Positions 1 to 5,699 are shown, numbered from the stretch's first letter. The stretch is DNA of 5,811 nt from Anaerolineae bacterium (GCA_003694975.1 RFJH01000353.1:1-5811), one strand, 5' to 3'. Notes: generated from the sequence alone by a model not told the origin. Program-made: numbers and translations.

Positions 1-215
1 ACTTGCCACAGATTGACACGGATTTCACAGAGGGTGTTGTCGTACTTGCCACAGATTGACACGGATTTCACGGAGGCGGTTTCTGTGCCCGCCACCGATT
101 GACACGGATTTCACGGAGAGCGATTCAGTACCTGCCACGGATGAGCACGGATTTCACGGGAGGTGATGTCGTACCCGCCACGGATGAACACGGATTTCAC
201 GGAAAGTGATGCCGT
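1..215. repeat. Tandem array of a 43-bp repeat (five copies, continuing off the left edge)
   Basis: Copies occupy 1-43, 44-86, 87-129, 130-172 and 173-215, all exactly 43 bp. A degenerate sixth copy starts at 216 (CCACGGACGAGC, then loss of similarity around 240). The conserved half of each unit is like CCACGGATTGACACGGATTT followed by CACGGA; the other half (GNGTGTTGTCGT-like) varies. The conserved half is itself built from CACGGAT or ACACGGAT words spaced 9-10 bp apart. Copies 1-3 share GATTGACACGG, while copies 4 and 5 have GATGAGCACGG and GATGAACACGG, so divergence grows toward the gene on the right. Forty-three is not a multiple of three, so the array is not protein-coding. The array probably continues left of the window. 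There are no conserved equal spacers, so it is not a CRISPR array. Its function is unknown. Confidence 0.93.
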
Positions 216-251
216 GCTCACCACGGACGAGCGCAGATTGCGTTCTCTCCA

Positions 252-267
252 CAAAGCATTTGCTTTG
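252..267 (-). other. Small inverted repeat after the minus-strand operon
   Basis: CAAAGCA and TGCTTTG are perfect inverted arms separated by two bases. They lie about 11 nt beyond the stop codon of the 69-aa minus-strand gene. As RNA the helix would be roughly five pairs with a six-base loop. No U-run follows on the minus strand, so it is a poor intrinsic terminator. It may only be a 3'-end stabilising hairpin or chance. No better terminator is visible between this gene and the 43-bp repeat array. Confidence 0.25.
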
Positions 268-277
268 CACGTTTCCG

Positions 278-487
278 TCAGAGGGGATGCGCGTGCCACT
301 CGTCGTTCGCTTCATCGTAAAACAACTCGAAAACCCGCCCATCCTCGGTACGCACGCGGAAGTGCCTCCCCTCAGGACTGCGCCATTGTCTCAAGACTTC
401 GGCAATGACGAGACGCTCCCCTTCCCATACCAGGGCGGTGGGCTTTTCGGCGTAGGTAAATTCCGAGTGACATTCAACCCGAATCAT
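278..487 (-). CDS. Uncharacterised 69-aa protein
   Basis: A 69-residue soluble protein with no signal peptide or membrane segment. I do not recognise it with certainty. Visible pattern: a short N-terminal strand (residues 1-12), P-T-A-L-V-W-E-G (16-23), an I-A-E-V-L-x-x-W segment (28-35), then F-R-V-x-T-x-D-G (43-50), F-E-L-F-Y-D (53-58) and a terminal W (64). Alternating hydrophobic strands with conserved-looking Trp and Gly suggest a small all-beta domain. The pattern resembles the short DUF6504-type proteins (W-x-G, then V-L-x-x-W, then a final W), but that is a loose, from-memory likeness. The ATG lies 2 nt after the TAA of the upstream nucleotidyltransferase and no Shine-Dalgarno is evident. 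Translation probably depends on termination-reinitiation, which supports a shared transcript. The protein-like composition and operon position argue for a real gene. Overlapping plus-strand ORFs here are shadows. Confidence 0.72.
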   Translation of the reverse strand: MIRVECHSEFTYAEKPTALVWEGERLVIAEVLRQWRSPEGRHFRVRTEDGRVFELFYDEANDEWHAHPL

Positions 488-489
488 GA

Positions 490-1521
490 TTACAGACGGA
501 CGGACGAGTTATCGCCGATGTTCAACTGCACCGCCGGGGCGTCGGCGCCTCGCCCCCGGACCCTGGCCTGTCTGCCGATAATGGACTTTTCCACGGCGAT
601 ATGCGTCATCTCCACCCCCTCCTCCAGGATGCTCTCCGCGACGCGGCTGCCGACGATGCGACAGTTCGGGCCGACGGACGCATTGGGGCCGAGGGTGGAT
701 TCGGTCACGGTCGCCGTCGGATGGACGAAGACCGGCGGGATGACGGTCACATCTTCGGGGAGAGTGGGCGTGTTGGCGCGCCCGTGCTCCAGAAGATAGC
801 GGTTGGTCTCCAGGGTGGCTTCGGGCGTGCCCGTATCCAGCCACACCGAGACCTGCTGTGTACGGAAACGCGCCCCGCGCTCCAGCATGATGTTGATGGC
901 ATCGGCGAGGAAGTATTCGTTTTTCAATTGCACGTCACGGCGCATCTGTTCCTCGATGGCGGCCATCAGGGCTTCCGCCTCCCGGAAATAGTAACAGCCG
1001 ACTACGGCGAGGTTGTTTTCCATCGTATCCGGCTTCTCGATCAGGCGCGTGACGTTTCCCTCCCCGTCCACCTCCGCCACGCCGAAGCGACGCGGATCGG
1101 GCACGGGCTTGACCCAGGCCACGCCGTCGGCGGTCTCTTCGGCGAGGGAAGCGAAGTCCGTCTCGATGAGGGTATCGGAGAAAATCATCAGCATCGGGCC
1201 GTGCAGGTATTCACGGGCGAGGTAGAGGGCGTGGGATTGTCCCTTCATTTCGGCTTGAAGGACGTAGCGCGCGTTGATGTGCGGATAATGCGCTTTGATG
1301 TGGGCGGGGACCTGCCGCTCGCCCAGATAGGGCCCGACGATGAAGATGTATCTGGTCTCCAGGGAGGCGGGGAGGGTGTGGAACAAATCCATCAGATGAT
1401 CCAGCGTGGCCTTCCCCGCCACGCTGACGAGAGGCTTGGGCTTGCTCCACGTGTGAGGACGCATACGCGTCCCCCATCCGGCCATAGGGATAACAACGGT
1501 CAAAGTTTCGGTCAAAGGCAT
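490..1521 (-). CDS. Sugar-1-phosphate nucleotidyltransferase with C-terminal beta-helix (glucose-1-phosphate thymidylyltransferase-like)
   Basis: A cytoplasmic enzyme of 343 aa that would couple a sugar 1-phosphate with an NTP to give an NDP-sugar and pyrophosphate, feeding polysaccharide or glycan synthesis. The N-terminal NTP_transferase fold (about residues 7-240) shows the nucleotide loop AGWGTRMRP (14-22) with KPKP (27-30), Q-A-E-M-K-G-Q-S-H-A-L (89-99), the metal-site Asp in FSDTLI (D116), D-P-R-R-F-G-V (142-148), the E-K-P triplet (162-164), and WLDTGTPE (227-234). Residues about 262-325 carry hexapeptide-type repeats (VFVHPTATV, LGPNASVGPNC, SIIGRQARV) of a left-handed beta-helix, and the end reads LNIGDNSSV. 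The start at 1521 is chosen because GGAGG (1525-1529) precedes it and the protein then begins right at the fold. A longer in-frame reading to 1608 adds 29 atypical residues. FSD in place of the common GD is a mild oddity. Substrate (dTTP/glucose, UTP/glucose or GTP/mannose) cannot be fixed from sequence. Confidence 0.9.
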   Translation of the reverse strand: MPLTETLTVVIPMAGWGTRMRPHTWSKPKPLVSVAGKATLDHLMDLFHTLPASLETRYIFIVGPYLGERQVPAHIKAHYPHINARYVLQAEMKGQSHALYLAREYLHGPMLMIFSDTLIETDFASLAEETADGVAWVKPVPDPRRFGVAEVDGEGNVTRLIEKPDTMENNLAVVGCYYFREAEALMAAIEEQMRRDVQLKNEYFLADAINIMLERGARFRTQQVSVWLDTGTPEATLETNRYLLEHGRANTPTLPEDVTVIPPVFVHPTATVTESTLGPNASVGPNCRIVGSRVAESILEEGVEMTHIAVEKSIIGRQARVRGRGADAPAVQLNIGDNSSVRL

Positions 1522-1524
1522 GTT

Positions 1525-1550
1525 CCTCCATGTGAAGTGGATGTATTTTA
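1525..1550 (-). promoter_or_regulatory. Candidate -10 element and Shine-Dalgarno for the nucleotidyltransferase operon
   Basis: Reading the minus strand, TAAAAT lies at 1550-1545, a five-of-six match to the sigma70 -10 box. GGAGG at 1529-1525 sits three bases before the ATG at 1521. A start about seven bases after the -10 would give a leader of roughly 17 nt. No convincing -35 hexamer is found 16-18 bp upstream (best is a weak TGGTGA), so the promoter call is tentative. The Shine-Dalgarno call is firmer and decides the start codon. Confidence 0.45.
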
Positions 1551-1623
1551 CTAGAGAAACCCCCGGCATCACCAGGAAACAAGGAAAATGCAATGTCGGC
1601 CTGTCCATGCTTGAGGGGCATCC

Positions 1624-1652
1624 TTGTCAGCAAGCGCCATCGCGCATAGAAT
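1624..1652 (+). promoter_or_regulatory. Sigma70-type promoter of trmD, predicted leaderless
   Basis: TTGTCA (1624-1629) and TAGAAT (1647-1652) each match the sigma70 consensus at five of six positions and are separated by exactly 17 bp. With the usual distance, transcription should begin at 1659-1660, and the A at 1660 is the first base of the trmD ATG. The mRNA would therefore have no or almost no 5' leader. This agrees with the absence of a usable Shine-Dalgarno: the G-run at 1653-1658 lies one base from the ATG. The in-frame TTG at 1624 and ATG at 1651 fall inside the promoter and would not be transcribed. Confidence 0.7.
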
Positions 1653-1659
1653 GGGGGGC

Positions 1660-2445
1660 ATGCGGTTTGATGTTTTCACCCTGTTCCCCGAAACCCTGCG
1701 CCCGTACCTGGAAGTCAGCATTCTGAAAAAGGCTGCCGAGCGCGGGCTGATCGAAATCGCCCTGCACAATATCCGCGATTGGGCGCGAGATAAGCACCAC
1801 ACCACCGACGATCTCCCCTACGGCGGCGGGGGCGGGATGGTGATGAAACCGGAGCCGGTCTTCGAGGCTGTAGAGAGCGTGCTGGGCAGTCCGCCCTCCT
1901 GCCCGGTCATCCTGCTTACTCCTCAAGGCAGGGTCTTCACCCAGCGCGTGGCGCAGGAACTGGCACAGCATGAGCACCTGGCCCTCCTCTGTGGGCGTTA
2001 CGAGGGGATAGACGAACGTGTCCGCCGGCATCTGGTGACCGACGAAATCTCCATCGGCGATTACGTGCTCACCGGCGGCGAACTGCCTGCCCTGGTGGTG
2101 ATTGACGCCGTCTCGCGCCTCTTGCCGGGCGTTCTGGGCGACCCCGACGGCGCCTACGACGATTCCCACGCCTCCGGCCTGCTGGAATACCCTCACTACA
2201 CCCGTCCGCCGGAATTCCGCGGCTGGCGCGTGCCTGAAGTGCTGCTCTCCGGCAACCATGCCGAGATCGCCCGTTGGCGGCGGGAGCAGTCCCTGCTGCG
2301 CACCCTGGAACGCCGTCCCGACCTGTTGAAGTCCGCCCCCCTCACCGAAGCCGACCTGGCCTTCTTGAGAAACGCGGCGCGCGAACGCGGCCTTACCCTG
2401 CCACCCTTGCCCGAACCATCCCACGAGGAACAACATGACGAGTGA
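1660..2445 (+). CDS. trmD: tRNA (guanine-N1-)-methyltransferase TrmD
   Basis: Transfers a methyl group from S-adenosylmethionine to N1 of guanine 37, next to the anticodon, in tRNAs with G36G37; this prevents +1 frameshifting. The protein has 261 aa, within the normal family range. SPOUT-fold signatures are clear: start MRFDVFTLFPE, DDLPYGGGGGM (50-60), LLTPQG (85-90), CGRYEGIDERV (111-121), SIGDYVLTGGELPA (131-144), the trefoil-knot region that binds the methyl donor, then DDSHASGLLEYPHYTRP (167-183) and VLLSGNHAEIARWR (194-207). R153 and D168 occupy the places of the catalytic Arg154 and Asp169 of the E. coli and Haemophilus enzymes. The start at 1660 is taken from family conservation and from promoter placement; ATG 1651 or TTG 1624 would add MGG or twelve residues that homologues lack. 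The gene is not beside rpsP, rimM or rplS. It overlaps the next gene by 11 nt. Confidence 0.97.
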   Translation: MRFDVFTLFPETLRPYLEVSILKKAAERGLIEIALHNIRDWARDKHHTTDDLPYGGGGGMVMKPEPVFEAVESVLGSPPSCPVILLTPQGRVFTQRVAQELAQHEHLALLCGRYEGIDERVRRHLVTDEISIGDYVLTGGELPALVVIDAVSRLLPGVLGDPDGAYDDSHASGLLEYPHYTRPPEFRGWRVPEVLLSGNHAEIARWRREQSLLRTLERRPDLLKSAPLTEADLAFLRNAARERGLTLPPLPEPSHEEQHDE

Positions 2446-3007
2446 CTGGACGGCTATCCTCCTGGCCGCGGCGCTGCTCACCCTGCTCCTGAGCGTGATC
2501 GCCGTGACCGTGCTGGCACTGCGCTATATCGCCCTTCGGGGCCAGGTAGATGAACGGGCAAACCAATTGTTTATTCAGTGGCGCGAGCGTGAACTGACCG
2601 ACCTGCGAGAACATCTACAGCAGGCAGCCCAAAACGAGGCTCGTCTCCAGTTCGAGCAGTGGAAACAAAAATACGAAGAGACCATTCGCCGCGATGCAGC
2701 CGCCAAAAGCCGCGCTGTGACCTTCGGTCAGGTGACCGAACATTTCATTCCCTACCTGCCTGACTTCGCTTACAACCCGAAAGATGCCCGCTTCCTGGGA
2801 AGCCCTGTTGACTTCATCGTCTTTGATGGATTGAGCGAAGGAGCGGTGCGCAAAATCGTTTTCGTCGAGGTGAAAACGGGGAGCGCTCATCTCAGCACCC
2901 GCGAGCGGCAGGTACGGAATGCAATACAGGCGAAGCATGTGGAATGGACTATCGTCCGCCCGGATACGCCTCCCACTGTCGCACCACAACAAGGCAAACG
3001 CCCTTAG
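2435..3007 (+). CDS. Membrane-anchored Holliday-junction-resolvase-related endonuclease-like protein
   Basis: A 190-aa protein in three parts. Residues about 6-34 form one long hydrophobic helix, probably a membrane anchor. Residues 36-88 are charged and helical (many E, R, Q, K), a likely coiled coil or stalk. Residues 90-175 match my memory of the Endonuc_Holl (PF10107) domain, described as related to archaeal Holliday junction resolvases: AVTFGQVTEHFIPYLPDF, DARFLGSPVDFIVFDG, then VFVEVKTG. E102, D126 and E145-x-K147 fit the metal-binding E...D...ExK pattern of PD-(D/E)xK nucleases such as Hjc, so the active site looks intact. Nuclease activity is inference from these residues; family members are largely uncharacterised. 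The ATG lies within the end of trmD (11-nt overlap) with GAGGA (2425-2429) five bases upstream, so the two are co-transcribed and probably translationally coupled. The last 15 or so residues are Pro/Gln/Lys-rich and likely disordered. Confidence 0.85.
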   Translation: MTSDWTAILLAAALLTLLLSVIAVTVLALRYIALRGQVDERANQLFIQWRERELTDLREHLQQAAQNEARLQFEQWKQKYEETIRRDAAAKSRAVTFGQVTEHFIPYLPDFAYNPKDARFLGSPVDFIVFDGLSEGAVRKIVFVEVKTGSAHLSTRERQVRNAIQAKHVEWTIVRPDTPPTVAPQQGKRP

Positions 3008-3049
3008 TGATCCCTCTGCTCGCCCTAACTCTCATCGAGGAGGTTTTCC

Positions 3050-4324
3050 ATGAACGACCGTCGCTTCCCCTGGGGACGAACCATCGTGTTGGGCTTCGGC
3101 TTTTTAGGCATCAGCATCATCTGGCCGATCTTCAACCAGTTCATTCCCCTTTTCTTGCAGGCCGGGAATCCGGAGTTCGAGCGGCAACTGACGGAACTGG
3201 GGCGACCGATCCCCGATATCGTCGGCTTTGGCCTGGCGCCCAGCCTGGCACTCTTCATCATGACCTGGGACAACCTGATCAACATCTTCGTCCAGCCCTG
3301 GGTGGGTGCGAAGAGCGACCGTACCTGGACCCGCTTTGGCCGCCGCAAGCCCTGGATCTTGCTCGGCGCGCCCATCGCTTTGCTCTCTTTTATCTTCATC
3401 CCGATGGCGCAAACCCTGCTTGCCATCTCCGTTTTCATCCTGCTCACCGACTTCGGCATGGCCCTCTTCCGCTCGCCGACTGTCGCCTGGCTGGGTGACC
3501 TGTTCGAGCCGCATGAGCGAAGCAAGGCAAACGGCATCATCAACCTGATGGGCGGTGTGGGGGGGTTGCTGGCCTATTTCGGCGGCGGCATGTTGTTCAA
3601 GTCCTTTGGACGCTCCGCCCCCTTCCTCGCCGGCGCCGTGGCAACCCTCTTCGCCCTGATCGTGGTCCTGGTCTTCGTGCGCGAGCCGCGTCGCCTGACC
3701 TCCGACACGGACACGACCGAAGACCCGGGCGTCCTCGACAACCTGCGCGTCATCTTCTCCAACCCCGACAAAAGTGGCCTTTTTATCCTCCTGGCCATCC
3801 TCCTGTGGTTCATGGCATTCAACGCTCTGGAGACAGGCCTCTCTTCCTTCGCCGTCTTCACTTTAGGGATAGACGCCGGCAGCGCCTCGGTCTATGCCGG
3901 CGCGGTGACCGTGACCTTCATCCTTTTCGCCGTCCCCGCAGGCTACCTGGGGACGCGCTTCGGGCGTAAACCCACCATCACCGCCGGTCTGATCGGCCTG
4001 ACGGCGCTCACCCTGCTCGGCTACTTCATCATTCAGGGAGCAGTTACGCTCGTCCTCGTCCTGGTGCTGGCCGGTGTGCTTTGGGCGATGGTCAACGTAA
4101 ACAGCCTGCCTCTGGTTTACGACCACGGCGACGAGAGCCGCATCGGCGCCTATACCGGCCTTTACTACTTCTCTTCCCAACTGGCCGCCGTGCTCGGCCC
4201 AACGCTGGGCGGAATCGTGGTAGACACCCTGGGAGATCAGTACCGGTGGCTGTGGCTTTTCGCCGCTTTCTTTATGGCCCTGGCCTATTTTGCTATGCTT
4301 GGTGTCCGAGGCAGCGCGCGCTGA
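3050..4324 (+). CDS. MFS transporter, SLC45/sucrose-transporter-like
   Basis: An inner-membrane carrier of 424 aa with about 12 helices (roughly 10-37, 62-84, 101-119, 121-146, 160-184, 190-210, 243-272, 277-300, 309-330, 332-357, 367-392, 399-418) and a charged central loop at 211-242. The loop after helix 2 carries the MFS motif A form GAKSDRTWTRFGRRKPWI (86-103). This D-R-x-x-x-R-F-G-R-R-K/R-P wording is typical of sucrose/SLC45 and GPH-like sugar:proton symporters. A second copy, GYLGTRFGRKP (298-308), begins the C-terminal half, as expected from the ancient MFS duplication. Substrate is inferred only as a sugar or glycoside, and direction of transport is not shown. A strong AGGAGG (3038-3043) six bases before the ATG fixes the start. 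The 42-nt gap after the nuclease-like gene shows no terminator, so read-through from trmD is likely. Confidence 0.87.
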   Translation: MNDRRFPWGRTIVLGFGFLGISIIWPIFNQFIPLFLQAGNPEFERQLTELGRPIPDIVGFGLAPSLALFIMTWDNLINIFVQPWVGAKSDRTWTRFGRRKPWILLGAPIALLSFIFIPMAQTLLAISVFILLTDFGMALFRSPTVAWLGDLFEPHERSKANGIINLMGGVGGLLAYFGGGMLFKSFGRSAPFLAGAVATLFALIVVLVFVREPRRLTSDTDTTEDPGVLDNLRVIFSNPDKSGLFILLAILLWFMAFNALETGLSSFAVFTLGIDAGSASVYAGAVTVTFILFAVPAGYLGTRFGRKPTITAGLIGLTALTLLGYFIIQGAVTLVLVLVLAGVLWAMVNVNSLPLVYDHGDESRIGAYTGLYYFSSQLAAVLGPTLGGIVVDTLGDQYRWLWLFAAFFMALAYFAMLGVRGSAR

Positions 4325-4377
4325 ACCACTCGATGGCAGAGAATACCCTCTTGAGCAACCAACAATCCTCTCCGCAC

Positions 4378-4400
4378 TTCACTCGCAACACGGGAGTGAA
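4378..4400. other. Seven-bp inverted repeat downstream of the MFS gene
   Basis: TTCACTC (4378-4384) and GAGTGAA (4394-4400) are perfect complements around a nine-base loop, 53 nt after the transporter stop. No T-run follows on the plus strand; the next bases are AATCGTCACA. It is therefore a weak candidate for a 3' end. Lying just upstream of the BMP promoter at 4424, it might instead be a protein-binding site. No stronger terminator was seen in 4325-4423. Confidence 0.3.
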
Positions 4401-4423
4401 AATCGTCACAAAACACACTAACC

Positions 4424-4452
4424 TTGCCTTCACTCTGAATCCCCTGTATACT
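4424..4452 (+). promoter_or_regulatory. Sigma70-type promoter of the BMP lipoprotein gene
   Basis: TTGCCT (4424-4429, four of six to consensus) and TATACT (4447-4452, five of six) are separated by exactly 17 bp. The surrounding 4401-4500 stretch is markedly more A+T-rich than the flanking genes. The predicted start near 4459 implies a leader of about 129 nt before the ATG at 4588, which gives the lipoprotein gene its own transcript separate from the MFS gene. Confidence 0.7.
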
Positions 4453-4458
4453 TAACTG

Positions 4459-4587
4459 GCCTGCTTTCTATGTTAGAGACGACTCCTGGTTTTTACATAA
4501 GGAGGTGAGCAAACGGACGATAACGCGTAGCAAGAAGTTTTGAGAACCTTGTTTCCAATCCTGAATTGTTAGAGGAGAAGTGTAACC
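4459..4587 (+). promoter_or_regulatory. Long 5' leader of the BMP gene with an orphan perfect Shine-Dalgarno
   Basis: About 129 nt lie between the predicted transcription start and the ATG. TAAGGAGGTGA (4498-4508) is an uninterrupted 11-base complement to the usual 16S rRNA 3' end, yet no ATG, GTG or TTG lies 5-10 nt behind it. The only nearby start is a GTG at 4505 that overlaps the ribosome site and opens a 12-codon frame ending at TGA 4541-4543. CTCCT (4483-4487) could pair with AGGAG (4500-4504) and mask it. A further possible hairpin is CAAG 4531-4534 with CTTG 4548-4551, plus GTT 4537-4539 with AAC 4545-4547. The real ribosome site for the gene is AGGAG (4573-4577), ten bases before the ATG. 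I see no motif of a known riboswitch class. Regulatory function is inference. Confidence 0.4.
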
Positions 4588-5622
4588 ATGAAAAAACTCT
4601 ACCTGCTCTTTGTCACGGCATTGATTGCTGCCATGCTTCTGCCGGCCTGTGCCCCTTCGGGCGGCGCGCCGGACTGCACGAAGGAAGAGGTCTTCTGCGT
4701 AGGCCTGGTGACGGACGTCGGCAAGATTGACGACAAGTCCTTCAACCAGTCCGCGTGGGAAGGCGTCAAGAAGGCCGAGGAAGAACTGGGCGCTTACGTG
4801 CAGTACATCGAGACCACCGACTCGAAGGACTACGACAAGAACATCGCCACCTTCGCCGATGCGGGCTACGATGTGATTGTCACCGTGGGCTTCGGCCTGG
4901 GTGAGGCGACCATCGCCGCAGCCGATAAGTACCCGGACATCTACTTCATCGGCGTGGACCAGTTCCAGGAGACCGAGCGCCCCAACCTGGCCGGCTTGAT
5001 CTTCCCCGAGGACCAGGCGGGCTTCCTGGTCGGTGCGCTGGCCGCCATGATGACCAAGACAGGCAAGATCGGCGCCGTGCTGGGCACGGATGTCGTCCCG
5101 CCCGTGTGGCGCTTCGGTGAGGGCTATCGCGCCGGCGCCCAGTACATCAACCCCGATATCGAGGTCTTCGTTGTCTATCACAACGACGTCGGCTTCGACA
5201 AGACCTTCACCGATCCGGAATGGGGTTCGCAGACCGCCATCTCGATGATTGACAAGGGCGCGGACGTCATCTTCGGCGCCGGCGGCAAGACCGGTAACGG
5301 CGCCATCATCGCCGCGGCGGAGAAGGGCGTCTACGCCATCGGCGTGGATACCGACCAGTACTACACCGTCCCCGAGGCGGCGCCTCGCCTGCTTAGCAGC
5401 GCGATGAAGATGATTACGCCGGGCGTCTTCGAACTGATCAAGATGGCCAAAGAGGGCAACTTCCCCGGCGGCAACTACCTCGGCAAAGCCGGCTACGCGC
5501 CGTATCACGACCTGGAGAACGAGGTCCCCGATGACGTCAAGGCCAAGATGGAAGAAATCTATCAGGCCTTGCTGGATGGCTCGCTGGAGACCGGCGTTCC
5601 TCCTGCCAAGCCGGCGGAGTAA
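4588..5622 (+). CDS. BMP-family (PnrA-like) ABC transporter substrate-binding lipoprotein
   Basis: An exported lipoprotein of 344 aa. Residues 1-20 form a signal peptide (MKK, then a hydrophobic core) ending in the lipobox LLPA-C, so Cys21 would be lipidated after cleavage by signal peptidase II. The mature part matches the BMP / PnrA-like family (PF02608): CVGLVTDVGKIDDKSFNQSAW (37-57) is the family's hallmark start of the first lobe. It continues with VTVGFGLGEA (98-107), GLIFPEDQAGFLVGALAA (136-153), FGEGYRAGA (176-184), ADVIFGAGGKTGNGAI (225-240) and YAIGVDTDQY (249-258). Characterised relatives bind purine or other nucleosides and hand them to an ABC importer; the nucleoside role here is inference. 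Cys30 and Cys37 near the N-terminus could form a disulfide. The gene has its own promoter and terminator, and no ABC ATPase or permease is in the window, so partners lie elsewhere. An overlapping minus-strand frame of 434 codons is a composition shadow. Confidence 0.94.
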   Translation: MKKLYLLFVTALIAAMLLPACAPSGGAPDCTKEEVFCVGLVTDVGKIDDKSFNQSAWEGVKKAEEELGAYVQYIETTDSKDYDKNIATFADAGYDVIVTVGFGLGEATIAAADKYPDIYFIGVDQFQETERPNLAGLIFPEDQAGFLVGALAAMMTKTGKIGAVLGTDVVPPVWRFGEGYRAGAQYINPDIEVFVVYHNDVGFDKTFTDPEWGSQTAISMIDKGADVIFGAGGKTGNGAIIAAAEKGVYAIGVDTDQYYTVPEAAPRLLSSAMKMITPGVFELIKMAKEGNFPGGNYLGKAGYAPYHDLENEVPDDVKAKMEEIYQALLDGSLETGVPPAKPAE

Positions 5623-5646
5623 AAGCAAAAATCGTTCCGACCCTGC

Positions 5647-5682
5647 AACGGGGAAAGAGTTCATCTCTTTCCCCGTTTTCTT
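5647..5682 (+). terminator. Intrinsic terminator after the BMP gene
   Basis: AACGGGGAAAGAG (5647-5659) pairs perfectly with CTCTTTCCCCGTT (5665-5677): a 13-bp uninterrupted stem closed by the five-base loop TTCAT. The stem's TT end runs into TTCTT (5678-5682), giving a T-rich tail. It begins 24 nt after the stop codon. This is the clearest terminator in the window and makes the lipoprotein gene monocistronic. Confidence 0.93.
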
Positions 5683-5699
5683 AACCGGGCACTTCTGGT

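Noticed and set aside
1..258. CRISPR array
   Set aside because: The unit is contiguous and tandem with a 43-bp period. There are no unique equal-length spacers between identical repeats, the copies differ from each other, and no cas gene is present.
163..408. Short plus- and minus-strand open frames across the repeat array and the 69-aa gene
   Set aside because: They run through non-triplet 43-bp repeats, so their reading frame changes meaning with each copy. They have no ribosome sites or family resemblance.
601..1554. A 317-codon plus-strand frame opposite the nucleotidyltransferase
   Set aside because: The minus-strand reading has all the nucleotidyltransferase motifs; the plus-strand translation is His/Gly/Arg-rich and family-less, a shadow.
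1522..1608. N-terminal extension of the nucleotidyltransferase to 1608
   Set aside because: The additional 29 residues precede the normal fold start, have no ribosome site, and cover the candidate -10 box. GGAGG before 1521 marks the proper start.
1627..2481. A 284-codon minus-strand frame opposite trmD
   Set aside because: trmD is unmistakable on the plus strand. The antisense product is a Gly/Gln/Val-rich composition artefact.
4505..4543. A 12-codon leader peptide starting at GTG 4505
   Set aside because: The GTG overlaps the Shine-Dalgarno itself, leaving no spacing, and the peptide has no run of regulatory codons. It is kept only as a possibility within the leader finding.
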